This document shows, piece by piece, positions 10,485 to 22,209 of a DNA stretch of 64,000 nt (within the stretch, counting starts at the first letter, position 1; each line of letters starts with the position of its first letter). The notes below the pieces were generated by a model, which worked only from the letters and a program-made list of their open reading frames with translations, was not told where the DNA came from and did no database searches. The translations under genes and the position numbers were made by a program. The stretch lies in the NCBI GenBank assembly GCA_947034885.2, contig OX344749.2, positions 44,607,682 through 44,671,681 of the forward strand, written 5' to 3'. Origin of the DNA: Thuidium tamariscinum. Lineage: Eukaryota; Streptophyta; Bryopsida; Hypnales; Thuidiaceae.

Positions 10485-10733
10485 GCAAAACGTTAAATCC
10501 TACCATCAAAGGTGGGCCTAGCGGGATAAATCTCATTTTACTAAGGGTTGACAAGGGTTTGGGGTTTATATTTGTGTTGGGTTTTTTGGTATGTTTGGGG
10601 GTCTCCTAGCTAATTTGGGGTCTTTGATTCTGAATCTGAATTCTGAATTTGAAAAAAATAAAAAACTTCAACATTTTTCCTTGGGGTAAATCCAGCCTGC
10701 GGGCCCACCTTCGATGGTAGGATTTAACGTTGC
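10485..10733. mobile_element. Core-sharing element N2
   Basis: Terminal inverted repeats of about 28 bp (ACGTTAAATCCTACCATC at the left, inverted at the right) surround the same core seen in N1, here at 10603-10655. The target duplication is not clear. Confidence 0.7.
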
Positions 10734-10794
10734 ACCTGCGGGTGTAAATAATGGTGTGTGGAAGAGTCCACTCAAATGGATTCAAAACCATAAA

Positions 10795-11765
10795 TTCAGG
10801 ATCTGAAGTCTTGGAATGATCAGAACATTGAACATCAGTCTGCAAATGTGAAGTACAAGCACTAAAAGGATTTTGCTCATCCTCTATGCTTACAGGTATT
10901 CTAGAAAACCAAAGTTTACATTAGAAACTGAGTCAAATGGGGTTACATTTGACAAGGTTTAACACACTGCTAGGTTTCTAGAAAATCTCCTAACTTAGAG
11001 GGATTTCTATGCAGTCATTGATGGTCACCATGAAATTGTCCATGAGTACATGTGGAGATCCAAACACCCTGGCTGGAGAAAACATCATACAAAATCAAAG
11101 CAGAAAGCACAGAAGCTGTTGCTGCAAAACTAAACAAGAATCACAACCCATCTTCCTCCATCAAGAAACAAATTCCTCATCAAATAACAACTTTTTCATC
11201 AAGTATAAAGAGGTTAATATGAAGGTTCATTGCAAAGTAGTGCACAAATTTTTTGTGATAGACCACATATGCCTCACATGATTACAGCTAATAATATTTT
11301 CACATTGTCAACATCAGGAGGTTGTGTGGACCCAAAATCATTAGGGGATATTGAGGCCAAAACAAGATTGCGAGTTCCCAGACTATAGAGAACGAGGGAA
11401 TTGTACAATGGTAGGAATGTAATGTGGCTGAGACTTGGCCACGTCATTTTTATTTTTTATTTTTTTTAAATTTGAACTTTTTTCACATTTCACAACCCCC
11501 CCAATTTTTTTATTTCTTTTATTTTTTGAATTACTACCTAACAATAGTGAGACGATAATTATCTGTTTCAAGAACAATGAAGTGAACAGGCCTGAAATGG
11601 CCCTCCATTGTCTCAAATCCCCCCTAATGTTCTATCAACTTTCAACCACTAGGTGGTTGGGCTATAGAGAGAAAGGCAAGACAAGCACTTCAAATGATAT
11701 TCTATTGTAATATCATTATAATAAGTAAAACACCACAGGTCATTGAATTCTAAGTAAGAGAAAGG
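10795..11765 (+). repeat. Segmental duplication of 27241-27920
   Basis: The block matches 27241-27920 in the same orientation, with the family B element at 11339-11629 present only here. A frame such as NNFFIK..KEVN..KVHCKVVHKF is visible in both copies but is broken differently in each, so this is probably a duplicated decayed gene and not an active one. Confidence 0.65.
11339..11629. mobile_element. Family B inverted-repeat element, copy 3
   Basis: Starts CATTAGGGGATATTGAGGCC and ends GTCTCAAATCCCCCCTAATG. The paralogue near 27790 lacks it, joining the two flanks directly. Non-coding. Confidence 0.7.
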
Positions 11766-12505
11766 AAAATTGATTAGTGACAATCCAAGTTTTATTTGGT
11801 GTAAATCTAAAAGCTAGGTACTATAAATATCTTCAAATCAAAACACTCCATTCTTTTCATCTTCGACCAAAGTTTTTTAGAGTAAACATGTCCTAAGTTC
11901 CTTGTAACAATTTTCCGTAAATTTTCATAGGAAGAAAAATGTAATTGGCAACTAATCCAAGCCATTTCATATTTCTTGGACCTTTGTAGAACTTAGGGAG
12001 ATGACTTCCCCTTTTGTTTTGCAATTACATGTGTTAACCATGTATTTGACTAGGGCTATTTACCTAGTAATTATAATTTTAAGGAACCTTTTTTGTAGAA
12101 AAAAACTTACTTGGTCTTAATTTTAAGCACCCTATAGCTAATTATAAATGAAAATCTAGCTTAATTTTTGGCACTTTATTGTACTTGTAAACTTTAAGAA
12201 TCTAGTTTTGTTTGATATTGAAAGATCTCGTGAAAGATTCTAGAATGAATGTTTGGTATGTAAACATGAAATATACAAAAGAATTTGGATCAAATTCAAA
12301 AGCAACATTAAACAAACAATGATTGATTAACCATTTCACCTTTAACTTCTTGAATGACTAGAGAGTGGTCACTATGGTTTTTGAAGTGTTTTTTCTATCA
12401 TTAAGAATATTTAAATGAAGTTGCACTTGATGTGTTCCTTTGATGAATTAAGTTGGACATCTTTTTGTGTGGTTAGATTTACATAATACATCCTTTTGCT
12501 TTGAA
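11766..12505. other. AT-rich intergenic, nothing recognised
   Basis: No conserved frame, RNA gene or repeat boundary is supported here. Confidence 0.5.
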
Positions 12506-12710
12506 GGTAAAACAAGTTTAGTCCCTAAAGGACCAAGGCCTTTTTTTGCCAAAAAACACTCAAAACAGCCATTTCTATTGAAAAAAGTAAAAAAAAAGTA
12601 AATTTTTTTTTTGTACATATCATTGTAGTATATTATACCTTATTGGTATGAAAATGTGTGAAAAAAAATTCAAAATTTTTGACCACAGAGATTGCAAAAA
12701 ATGTCTTTGT
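12506..12710. mobile_element. Family G terminal remnant
   Basis: It starts TTAG plus TCCCTAAAGGACCAAGGCC (a mutated TTAA) and continues with the family G end sequence for ~200 bp until the element H1 begins at 12711. The other end is missing. Confidence 0.5.
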
Positions 12711-12895
12711 TTAACCCCTGTGCATCAGAGTGGACGTTTTTTAGACGTTCAAGATTGAAATTTCTTCCGAGAAATTTACAAGCGGGTTTCAATCGCCTCT
12801 GTAACTGAGTCTAGAACAATAGTTTAGGGATGCAAAGCACCCCAATTTGCGCCTCGGATGTCTTCCATCTTTGGAGAATTGCACTCTGTTGTGAA

Positions 12896-13226
12896 TAAGG
12901 TAGAAGGTTCTTAAATGGAGCGGGTTCTAAAATGGTGCCCTATCTTAAATGTACAGGATTTGTACATGTTTCTTTTTCATAGCCTTCAGAAATGTACCGA
13001 TAGTGTACATTTTAGCTAGGGCACCATTTTAGAGCCCTATGTCCTTTCAACTTCAAATTTTGATAACTTATTCAAAAAAGCTCAGAAAAATATGAAAGGA
13101 CTTGATTAAGATGTCAATTCTACTTGTCTTTCAAGGAAAATTTACTGAAAAATATTTCTAGAAGTTTTACCTCCCTGAAATTCTGTTTCAGCCCTTACAT
13201 GGTCCATTATAGGACCTCTTACCTTA
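12896..13226 (+). mobile_element. TA-flanked family F element, copy 2 (331 bp)
   Basis: Starts TAAGGTAGAAGGTTCTTAAA and ends GGACCTCTTACCTTA. Same length and orientation as 9641-9971. Confidence 0.8.
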
Positions 13227-13585
13227 GTGTCCATGGGCCATACTGAGGTTGCAGACAAGCTTTGCCTCGAATCTTCTTGCTTTCAGACGTCGTCAAAGTC
13301 AGACTTTAACAAATTTCGAAGAATTTTTTTCTTCACTCCATTGTTAGCTGCACTTCCTAGATCATACTCAATGCTTGTACAAATGTGATTCGTGGTCTGC
13401 CCTGTGCGGTGGCCAAAACTTTGAACATCCTATAAAAAGATCCGGATCTACAAAATACGAAGTTCATCAAAGCTTATAATCTCGAAATCCGCATGGTGGA
13501 TTCTCCGGGAGCTTGCAGAGCTGATACCACAAAGCTGGCTTCAAATTGCAACAGTGAAAACTTCTATAACTAAGCACAATTCAAA

Positions 13586-13807
13586 TAAGGGAGAGGCACC
13601 CAATGGCGCACCTGTACCCAATGCTATCTGTTTCTACAACACAAACATTGCAGGCTATAAATGTAGGTAGGCAGTACATGGCTTATTTATTTTTACCTAA
13701 AACAATAAGCAGTCTACAATCCCGCTACATTTTTGTTCTAGAATGAATGACTGACTTAGAAATGGACGGCATTGGGTGCAGGTGCGCTATTGGGTGCCTC
13801 TGCCATA
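13586..13807. mobile_element. TA-flanked miniature element D1
   Basis: TA plus AGGGAGAGGCACCCAATGGC at the left is matched by the inverted GCTATTGGGTGCCTCTGCCA plus TA at the right. The terminal repeat is about 25 bp, the element 222 bp. Its end motif is related to family C. Confidence 0.75.
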
Positions 13808-13879
13808 ATTTCCACTGCTTTGAAAAGTGCAGGAAAGATCCTCACTTTCACTGTTTCCTTTGTGACGCACAGGGGTTAA

Positions 13880-15043
13880 AGTGAATAAGAAAGTTTTTCA
13901 ATACATTGGGGGATTGGATTATTTGACTCTCAACCTTCTTAACTTTAAATTTTTTGCACTATATAGTCCTGAAATTAAAATATTTATGGTAGAAAATTAA
14001 GTTGAGAGTTTAGGAAAAAGAAGAAAATATTAAAAACTTCATTTTTATTCTTTGAAAAATTGTTGAGTAGAAGTAGGTATAAGATAGAAGGAAAATCTAA
14101 ACTACTAATATCTATAAAATGGAATTAAAATGCACTACTACAAATAGTGAGATTGTTCAAGACCAAAAAATAAACCATGTGAAACTTTTTGTTCTTGAAA
14201 AATTGTAAAAATTGCATTTTGAAATGAATTCTAGAAGTAATTCTTCAAGAAGACCAAATTGTCCAAAAAACAAGATGGTCCATAACTTTCTTATAATAAA
14301 TCCAAATGAATGAATCAAAATTTTCCATGTAAAAAAATTTAATCTATGAGAAAAAATATTTAGTTTTTTTAGAACTCAAATTTAAAAAAAGATTGGATTA
14401 TCCCCTTAGCCCTATCTTAAGCTTATTTGGACACAACTTTTGTTCCTATACATCAATTCAAAAAAATTATATTCCCACTAAGCTAATCAATTTTTCTATC
14501 TTCAAAAATAGTTTCAAAAATAAAACTCTAGGTATTTGCCAAAAATCCCATTTGTCCGCTAAAGGAACAATGTTCCTTTAGAGGTTAAATTAAAGAAAGA
14601 CCATTTTTTTAGCTAAATTTGAAATCCAAAACAAGGAGGTAGAAGCTAGCAAAATACACTAAGAAAGCGTTTTTGATGATCTCGTTGATGATTTATTTTT
14701 AACACATTTTCTTGTATAAAAGAATTAATATCATTTCAATTAGGAAATTTCCACGACCATCTATTGTGCACACACTCAAGGAAGCCTAAATAAACTGGAA
14801 TGAAAACCATGTAGTTGCTAGGAAGTGCATTGATTGTTGAATCATCCATTGACTAAATCACTACTTTTAGGCTCTAGTGGTATTTAGGGGTTAATTTCCT
14901 CTATATAATGTATTGATTCTTGTTGGTCAAGCAACTGCATTGTGATCATTTTAGTTTCCAATATGTAAATTACATAAAATGTGTGAAGAATTAGAACTCA
15001 TGTTTATAAATTCAGATTAATATGCCATTTATACAACACACTT
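13880..15043. other. AT-rich intergenic
   Basis: No gene recognised. A short palindrome (AAAGGAACAATGTTCCTTTA, 14563-14582) followed by GAGGTTAAA resembles an end of a TTAA-type element, but no partner end was found. Confidence 0.4.
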
Positions 15044-15385
15044 CATTAGAAGACACTCTTAGGGCTAGTGGAGGGCCATTTCAAGGTTGTTCCCTTGCTT
15101 GTTCAATGTGTTGTCCTGAATCAATAAATCAACCAATAATAGTTCAATTTTATAATTTTTGAAAAAAAATATTCAAGAAAGTTGGAATTTTGTAAAGAAA
15201 CCTAGAACTAAATTAAATAATAATAATAATTTAAAAAATATATAAAAAAATATAAAGTTTTAAAATGATTATTTTATGACATGGGAGTCTCTTGACCACA
15301 TTAGACTCTAAATGTGGCGCATTCCCACATTTCTAGAACTCAAAAGAAATCACGGTCCTCTATTTCCCTCAATTGTCTTTTAATA
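15044..15385. mobile_element. Family B inverted-repeat element, copy 4
   Basis: Starts CATTAGAAGACACTCTTAGG and ends CCTCAATTGTCTTTTAATA. It is diverged but contains the family's internal words (ACCACATTAGACT, the A/T-rich middle) in inverted order relative to copy 1. Confidence 0.6.
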
Positions 15386-15669
15386 ATATTTATAAAAAAG
15401 TTGAAATGTAGAGTTTGCCAACTATTAACATATTTGTGAAAAAAACACAAAAATACTGCACATTTTGAAAACACAACAAATACTTACAAATACAACTAAT
15501 TTAGTATGCTATATTTTTTCAGATTTGAAAGTTTGTTATCTTCATTTTCCTGTTTGAATTGTGTTTTATTGTTCATGATTTAGCAATGTATGAGTTCTAA
15601 TCTTGATCAGTGTTTTGATGCTTTTCAATATGTATAATTTTGTTCTAAATTGTACACGCCTAAATTACT

Positions 15670-16350
15670 TTCAATTATAAACTTCACAATAATTATGTCT
15701 AAAAAAAGATACATCAAACATTGCTAAATTTTTTTCTAGTATTTTTAAAATTTTAACCAAATTTCTATTTAGCTCAAAGTCACTCTCACTCATAAACTTG
15801 ATAGTAATGGTATGTGAATTTGTTCTTGATTTGAAAGGTTGCAAGAAAAAAGTGAAGACATTAGACATTACTAAATCACTTTATTTTTATTTTTAAACAC
15901 TTACCTCAAACATCAGTGGCACTTACAAACCAATTGTGTAGAGGTCTGTTCTTGATATGTAAGAATGCAACATTGCATAATCTCTTTACTTGTTACCATA
16001 CTTATATTTTGAAAATTGAACCAAGATTCTATTTAACTAAAAAGTCATTCTCACTTATAAACTTTACCTTAATTATTGTGAGTCTATTCTTGATATTAAA
16101 GATTGCAGCATTTCTTAGTCTATTTATTCATCATTTTATTTTTATTTTTATTTTAAGAAATCAAACCAAAATTCTATTTAACTCAAAAGTCCCTTTTATT
16201 TATGAACTTTACAAATAATTGTTTATAAGACTATTATTCTTGATACAAATAGTTGCAATGGAGAAGAGATGTTATCAAATATTGATGAGTTTCTTTAGTT
16301 TTATTTTGAATTTGTACCAAAATTCTATTATGCTCCAAAAGTACACATCT
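15670..16350 (+). repeat. Degenerate tandem repeat, ~145-bp unit
   Basis: The word TTCTATTTAACTCAAAAGTC or a variant recurs near 15760, 16028, 16172 and 16322, and a second word (TTCTTGAT...TTGCAA) near 15820, 15945, 16090 and 16238. Spacing is 125-150 bp. It looks like an old, eroded minisatellite of four to five units. Confidence 0.55.
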
Positions 16351-17015
16351 TCAAAAATCTCATTTTGAATGTACACAATCTAGTTCAAGTACACACTAGG
16401 ATCTTCCAATTCTTCTATAGAATGATTCTCTAATTTCGACAAAATGCTCTTACTCCAATTGAGGATACAATTGTATAGTTAATTTCCAATTTAATCCATT
16501 TTATTTTGTTGGTGTTAGTCTTGGAAGTAAAGTGTCCAAAATCTAGTGCATTTAGCTACAATGTGCAAAATGATAAATGGTAAAAAATATATTATTTTTC
16601 ATTCTTTTCATCCTAAAATTAACATTTTTCTTGTTTAATTTTATTCATACAAATTTATATCTATTTTTATTTAAAATCAAAACATTTTTCAATACCCTAT
16701 ATGTAATATAATGATGTTTCAAGAAATGAATTTAGGCTAGAGTAGATCCAGAACATTTATTAATTTTTCTTTCAATGAATAAAATGCATCCTATAGTTTA
16801 ATTCACATGGTCATCTACTTTTTGCAGAGTGAGTTCTCCAAGTTGTGGAGTTACTTACAAATTTTTGAAGTTGAAATGCAGTGGTCATCAAATGTGACAA
16901 CCTCCTAAATTATATGCATGTGGTACATTTAAGAATGCAAAATGTACCTTTGAGTCTTATTCACTTCTATTGCATGGTTAGGGTTGGAACCTCTTGCCTT
17001 AGTAGCTTTGAGATC
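16351..17015. other. AT-rich intergenic, nothing recognised
   Basis: No supportable gene or repeat boundary. Confidence 0.45.
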
Positions 17016-17948
17016 TTAACCCCTAAAGGACCATTGTCCCCTCGGGGGACAATTTGGAGTTCGGGCAGGTTCCGTAGACCTCAATTTTTAATGAACCTTT
17101 TTGAAACTTTCTCATAATATAGGAAAACTGATTAGCTTCATGGGAATGTAATTTTTATTTCAATTGGTGACCGGGAGCAAAAGTTATACCACAAAAAGCC
17201 CAAATTTTCATTCGGTGGGCAGAAATGTTTTTTTGCAAAAAGTCAAAATTTAATTTTTTAAGTTTTTTTTCTAAAATAATATATTTTTGCCTACATGTGA
17301 AGCTTTGATTCACTCTATTTGGACTTATAATGAGAAAGTTATGGACAATCTTGTTTTTCGGGCAATCTAAACAATTTCTTGAAAAAATAACTTATAGGAT
17401 TCATTTTTGAATGCAATTTTCACAATTTTTCAAAAAAAATTGTTGGACAAGGTTATGTTTACTTTCTAGAACAATCTCACCATTGGGATTATTGTATTTC
17501 AATCCCATCTTAGAGTTATTAACCATTTAGTTTTTCTTTCAATCTTGGACCTACATCTACTTAACAATTTTTTAAAGAATGAAAATCAAGTGTTATTTGT
17601 GTGAAATTTTTTTCCTAGACTCTCAACTCAATTTCTTAACATAAAAATTTATAAATTCAAAGTCTATAGTGCAATTTTTTAATACAAATTCCAGTCAAAG
17701 TCATCTGAAATTGCAAACCACAGTTCAAAAAAACTTGTATTTCCAACTTTGAATGCTCATATCTTCCAATCTATACGGTCAAACTTCATGAAATTCTTAC
17801 CACTTGATCTCAATCAAGTTAAGTATAAGATCCTATGGTTAGATTCTTAAAAAAAATATATATTTTTTGTTTCTTGGATGAATGCAACAGAAATGGCAGT
17901 TTTGAGAGGTTTTTGACAGAAAAAAGGCCTTGGTCCTTTAGGGGTTAA
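17016..17948 (+). mobile_element. TTAA-flanked (piggyBac-like) family G element, copy 2
   Basis: TTAA (17016-17019) precedes CCCCTAAAGGACCA, and TGGTCCTTTAGGGG precedes TTAA (17945-17948): a perfect 14-bp terminal inverted repeat in duplicated TTAA. Interior words shared with 7336-8295 include TACATGTGAAGCTTTGATTC. No transposase frame. Confidence 0.75.
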
Positions 17949-18595
17949 ATGTTTGGATGTTGATACTTGATTTTGTAACCACATGGTATAATCAACTAAA
18001 GTAGAACCACCTATAACCAATGATTTAAGGTATTCTAGACATGATCTGGTGTAGTATAACGCAAAGTAAATATTTTCAAAGATGTAATGATAGAAATGAT
18101 GAATTGCAAAATTTGTTGGTAATTTTATTGCATTAATGAAAATTACAATGAATTTAGAAAGGCATAAAGTGCACTAGACCAATAGCCCATTTTGTAGGCT
18201 CTTTTAATTTGGATCATTCAAAAAGCTACTTTCCCACTCACTACTTCCTACTTTCTTGCACACCACTTTGGAACATGTGCCATGAACTTTTAGTCCCAAC
18301 TTTGAAAAGGAGAAAAAACAACATTTAGCCTTGGTTGCAAATACGTCAATCTATAGATTGGCTATCGGCTATTAGTTGGGAATGAGTGATTATACCTTAT
18401 TGCACTTCCCAATATTTTTTGATGAAATTTGTAGTGAACAATAGAAGATTCCTTCAAAACTTGATCGTCAATTGAATAATTGTAACATTCTAATGATTTA
18501 TATCTTTAAATTCATACTTCAAAGATGTTAGATTTCAATCATAGTAGTTTTTGATGTTTTTTCTAAAGTCATTTTTTAGGGTGCTTTTTCTCTGA
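17949..18595. other. AT-rich intergenic, nothing recognised
   Basis: No gene or clear element boundary seen. Confidence 0.45.
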
Positions 18596-18806
18596 ACCAG
18601 GGAAAATTATTCTTTGAAGCCAACCTAATTGTACTTTTTGAATTATTGAATATTTGCAGAGCAAAATCCTCAAAATCTATTCTACACACATTATAGAATT
18701 AATACAAGATTTTTAAGAAAAAAGAAATGGATGAAAAAATTCATTTTTGTATGCTTTGTATGTATTTACATTCATCTATTTTCTTAAATTTGAAAGCTTG
18801 ATCTTT
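18596..18806 (+). repeat. Duplicated segment, matched by 20826-21030
   Basis: The two blocks share long runs (for example TTGAATATTTGCA...GCAAA and TGTATTTACATTCATCTATT). The first is interrupted exactly at a TTAA by a family G end; the second is intact across that TTAA (21026-21029). Confidence 0.65.
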
Positions 18807-19390
18807 AACCTATAAAGGACCGCAACTATATTTCCACCAAAATTGCTCCAAAACTATCATTTTTAGGATAACTACCAAATTTCACAAAAAAAAACATTTT
18901 TTGACACATGTAACCATAGGATATTTTAATGCACTATTTTGAAAAGATGTAGAAAAAATATCACAAATTTTTGCCATGTAGATAGCAAGATATTAGTGTT
19001 TGAAGTTACAAAAATCTTTTTTTTACCACTGTGAAAATCCGGGTAGATGCACTTTAGATGGCCACATTTGTATGAAAAATGTCCAAAATGGTTGCAACTC
19101 TTTAAATTCATTCTCCAATTCAAGTTGGCTACATCCTTGAAATTTTTTATATCATTTGGAACTGTATAACATGTATAAAAAAAATTGTAAGTAGAAAGAA
19201 GTAGAGAATGATTCAAAATACAAAAATGGTAACAATTTATTTATTGAATTGAAAAATGCCAATCCCAAAGATTCAAATGTTGTAATAAACAATCTACATC
19301 CAATGTTTTTATTTTTTTTCAAAAATATTGAAAATTGAGTAAAATAAAAGACTTCAAAGTTTATTTTAAAGTAGATAATCCATAACTACC
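18805..19390 (-). mobile_element. Truncated family G element
   Basis: Starts TTAA plus CCTATAAAGGACCGC and reads the family G interior in reverse, to about 19390, where similarity stops without a second end. It would need the missing part to have been deleted. Confidence 0.6.
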
Positions 19391-20800
19391 ACTAGAAGAA
19401 AATCGGGGCTTTTGTGATTGCAGTTAGCAACTAGTTTTTTAGTTGCATTACACATTTGCAATTGGGTGAGAATTTGGAGCCCATAGTTGCAATGGACAAG
19501 TTGCAATAATTGCAATGTAGTTGTAAAATCAAAAAGATTGTTTTTCATTTGATAGCCTAAGTGGAACTTCATCGATGAACTCTTCTAATGTGGAACGTAC
19601 TTTTGTGCAACTTGTTTGAAACTTGTGTGTGACTGCTTTGCAATTAGTTTCACTTCAAGAGAGAGGAGTGTTTTAAGTACAATCCTAGAGATAACATTTT
19701 AAGGAATGACCTTTTTAGGAGATTTTAAGTAAGAAATAAGTGTCTTCCTAGTAAAATTTTGCTACAAAGTCACTTATTTCTTGCCTAAAATCTCCTAAAA
19801 AGGTCATTACTTAATATGTTATCTTTAGGACTATACTTAAAACACCCCCTTTCTCTTGTAGTGTTTACAACTGGTTTGTGACTAGTTTGCAATTGGTTTG
19901 TGACTTGTAGATTTATAGATTTTCAAATTTTTTATCTTAATTATTGTAGATTTCAAAAATTTAATCTCAATGATTTGTAGGTTTTAGAATTTCAGATCTA
20001 ATTTTTTTTAAGATTATCAAATTCAAATATTGATATTAAATAGATTTCGTGAGTTTACAAAACTTTAAATTTTACAAGTTAAAATTTTTTTTTTACTTTA
20101 AATATTTGTAGATTTCTATAGATTGTAGAAATCTACAAATTTTAGAAATCTACAAAGTGTAGAAATATTACAATTGCAATATTAAACTTCATTACTTAAA
20201 AATGCTATAACTTACAATTCTTATTTGTCCAATCTAACGGTGCTCTTGACAATTGACATGAGACAATTGATATAAAACTTGATCTAATTGTTTTCTAGTT
20301 GCATTCTAATCATCTTATAGTTGCATTCTAGTCGTCTTCTAGTTTCATTCTAGTTGTTTTCTAGTTGTATGTTAGTAGTTTTCTAGTTAAAGTCTAGTGA
20401 TTTTTTTGGACTATAGGGTCAAAACATTCCTTGAAAATTTCAAAAGGACCTCCAAAAGGACCTAGAGAAGTGTCAAAATTGGCTCCTATTACCTTGTTTT
20501 GACCCTATAGTTTCTTTCTATGTGATATTTAAACATTTTCAAATTGCAAACTAGTTGCAAGCTAGTTGAATTGTAATCAAATTTAGATTATATACAAGTA
20601 CAATTTGACACACTGAACTTATAGTTGTCCATATCGACAAGTGTGATGAATCTTGGATGTAGAATACCTTACAAAAATTCTTCTATTACATTCTTGTAAC
20701 CCAAAACTTTAACTTGTGACTACTTTGCAAGTACATGCAACTCAAAACCTCAATCTACAACTACTTTGCGACTACTTTACGACTACTTTGCCCCTACAAT
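19390..20800. repeat. Low-complexity word repeats
   Basis: Short words such as AGTTGCAACT, TTCTAGTTGCATTCTAGT (20280-20395) and GCGACTACTTT (20705-20795) recur irregularly. Hairpin-like GTAGAAATCTACAA words occur near 20110-20160. The foldback at 19651-19863 interrupts this region. No coding sequence. Confidence 0.5.
19651..19863. mobile_element. CACTA-type foldback element with TTT duplication
   Basis: Starts CACTTCAAGAGAGAGG (CACTA with one change) and ends CTTTCTCTTGTAGTG. TTT precedes and follows (19648-19650, 19864-19866), fitting the 3-bp target duplication of CACTA (CMC/EnSpm) elements. Both arms (~90 bp) pair almost completely around a short loop near 19750-19770. Confidence 0.75.
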
Positions 20801-20825
20801 AGTATAAAGGTGCAATTTTTGAACC

Positions 20826-21030
20826 TAGAAAAATGAATCTCTTGAAGCCAAACCTAAATGCATTATTGAATATTTGCAAAGCAAAGTCCCCAATATCTAT
20901 TCTATACAAATATTATAGAGCTAGGATAATTATTATTTAAAAAATCAACAGATGAAAAAATGCATTTTTGTATACTTCGGATGTATTTACATTCATCTAT
21001 TTAAAAAAAATTGAAAGCTTGATGTTTAAA
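20826..21030 (+). repeat. Duplicated segment, empty-site partner of 18596-18806
   Basis: It aligns with 18596-18806 and continues past the TTAA at 21026-21029 into sequence absent from the other copy. Confidence 0.65.
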
Positions 21031-22083
21031 GGGTTGAAGTCTCCTTGAAATCATTCAAAGATTACAAAAAATGTTGACCTATAGCTTGCGCAATGCCACA
21101 ATCACCGCCAATGAGAAAGTGATAATGTCAGTGAGGATAAGCTCATCGACATGTTGTTGACGAGGTAGCTTCTTAGATGCTATTCACATGCTACAACCAG
21201 ACTGGAAGTGGAACTCAAGGCACTAACTTGAAAGGTCAGGTTCATATCACATCTTGTTCCACCATGCTAAGGTAGTAAAACTGCATATGATATGCCTAAT
21301 GACATCCATCCCGACCCAAACAATATTGGACTAACAATGTACTGTCCCAAATTTGAAATGTGCTCCACTAAAATATTTTTGCTCGTGATGGGCTAGTTGA
21401 CATTGGGCCTGTCATGCTGTAGGTTGCAAACCTTACTTACATCATGCCATGTCACACTTACAATATTGTAGTTTATTTCTCTGCAGAGACATTTTTCTAA
21501 TTTTTAGTTTTAAGAATTTTTTGACGTGCAGAGACATTGGTGAAGGGAACTTTGGAGTAAGCTTACAGGAGCTGTGAATTATGCATTTAAAGCAATCACA
21601 TCTCCCAACCAATGAACGGGGAGTACCGGCATTTAGTTACGACCTAGCCAGTTGAAATCCAGAATTTCCGAATGAAGTTCAAAGTTTCAGGAAAAAAACC
21701 GATCATTTAAGAGGAAAAAAAAGAATATTCTTTATTTTCTTAAGGCCTAGCCGAGAGTATTCTCCAAGCAACCGGTTAGTGCAAGAAAATGTAGGATTTT
21801 TGCCGGTTAAGCTAAAATTCTTCCCGGACTGTGCTCCCAACTTCCAGCTGAAGTTAATTAAGGAGTCTTCCCTTCCTTCGTTCGTGAGCGCTCTCTGTCC
21901 GTCTCTGCCGTCTTCCATGCTCTCTCGTCAACTCTCTGGAGCATCGGGGTTTTGTCTTCTGTTGTTTTGAAACTCAGTCTCAGTTGGAGTTGGGATCCGA
22001 ACGGCGTCTGCCGAGACCAGGGCATTGCTGCAAGGTTCGCTCAGACAGCTAGTCCATCGATCTGCTCGTGCAACGGATACGGA
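21031..22083. other. Upstream region of the orphan gene
   Basis: AT-rich to ~21500, then increasingly GC-rich toward the gene. From 21952 the frame of the downstream gene stays open but has no ATG before 22084, so this part is a leader, or an exon continued from an unseen intron (a possible acceptor is GCTGCAAG at 22027-22034). No certain promoter motif. Confidence 0.4.
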
Positions 22084-22209
22084 ATGGCGCATGAGCTGAA
22101 GCCCCAAACCTTGGAAACGACCGCCAGCTGCCCAGCGATGTGCACGTGCAACGGATACGGAATGGCGCATAAGCTGAAGCCCGAAACCCTGGAAACGACC
22201 GCCTTCTGC
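22066..22209 (+). repeat. In-frame 78-bp tandem duplication at the gene start
   Basis: GTGCAACGGATACGGAATGG occurs at 22068 and again at 22146, and similarity continues through the codons for LETT. The period of 78 bp is 26 codons, so the frame is kept. Because each unit carries an ATG, the true start is ambiguous. Confidence 0.8.

Larger units (their letters stand above)
12711..13879. mobile_element. TTAA-flanked element H1 with nested insertions
   Basis: TTAA plus CCCCTGTGCATCA at the left and TGACGCACAGGGG plus TTAA at the right give a 13-bp terminal inverted repeat with one mismatch. Nested inside are a family F copy (12896-13226) and element D1 (13586-13807). The remaining ~600 bp is richer in GC than its surroundings but has no frame I can assign. 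Confidence 0.6.
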
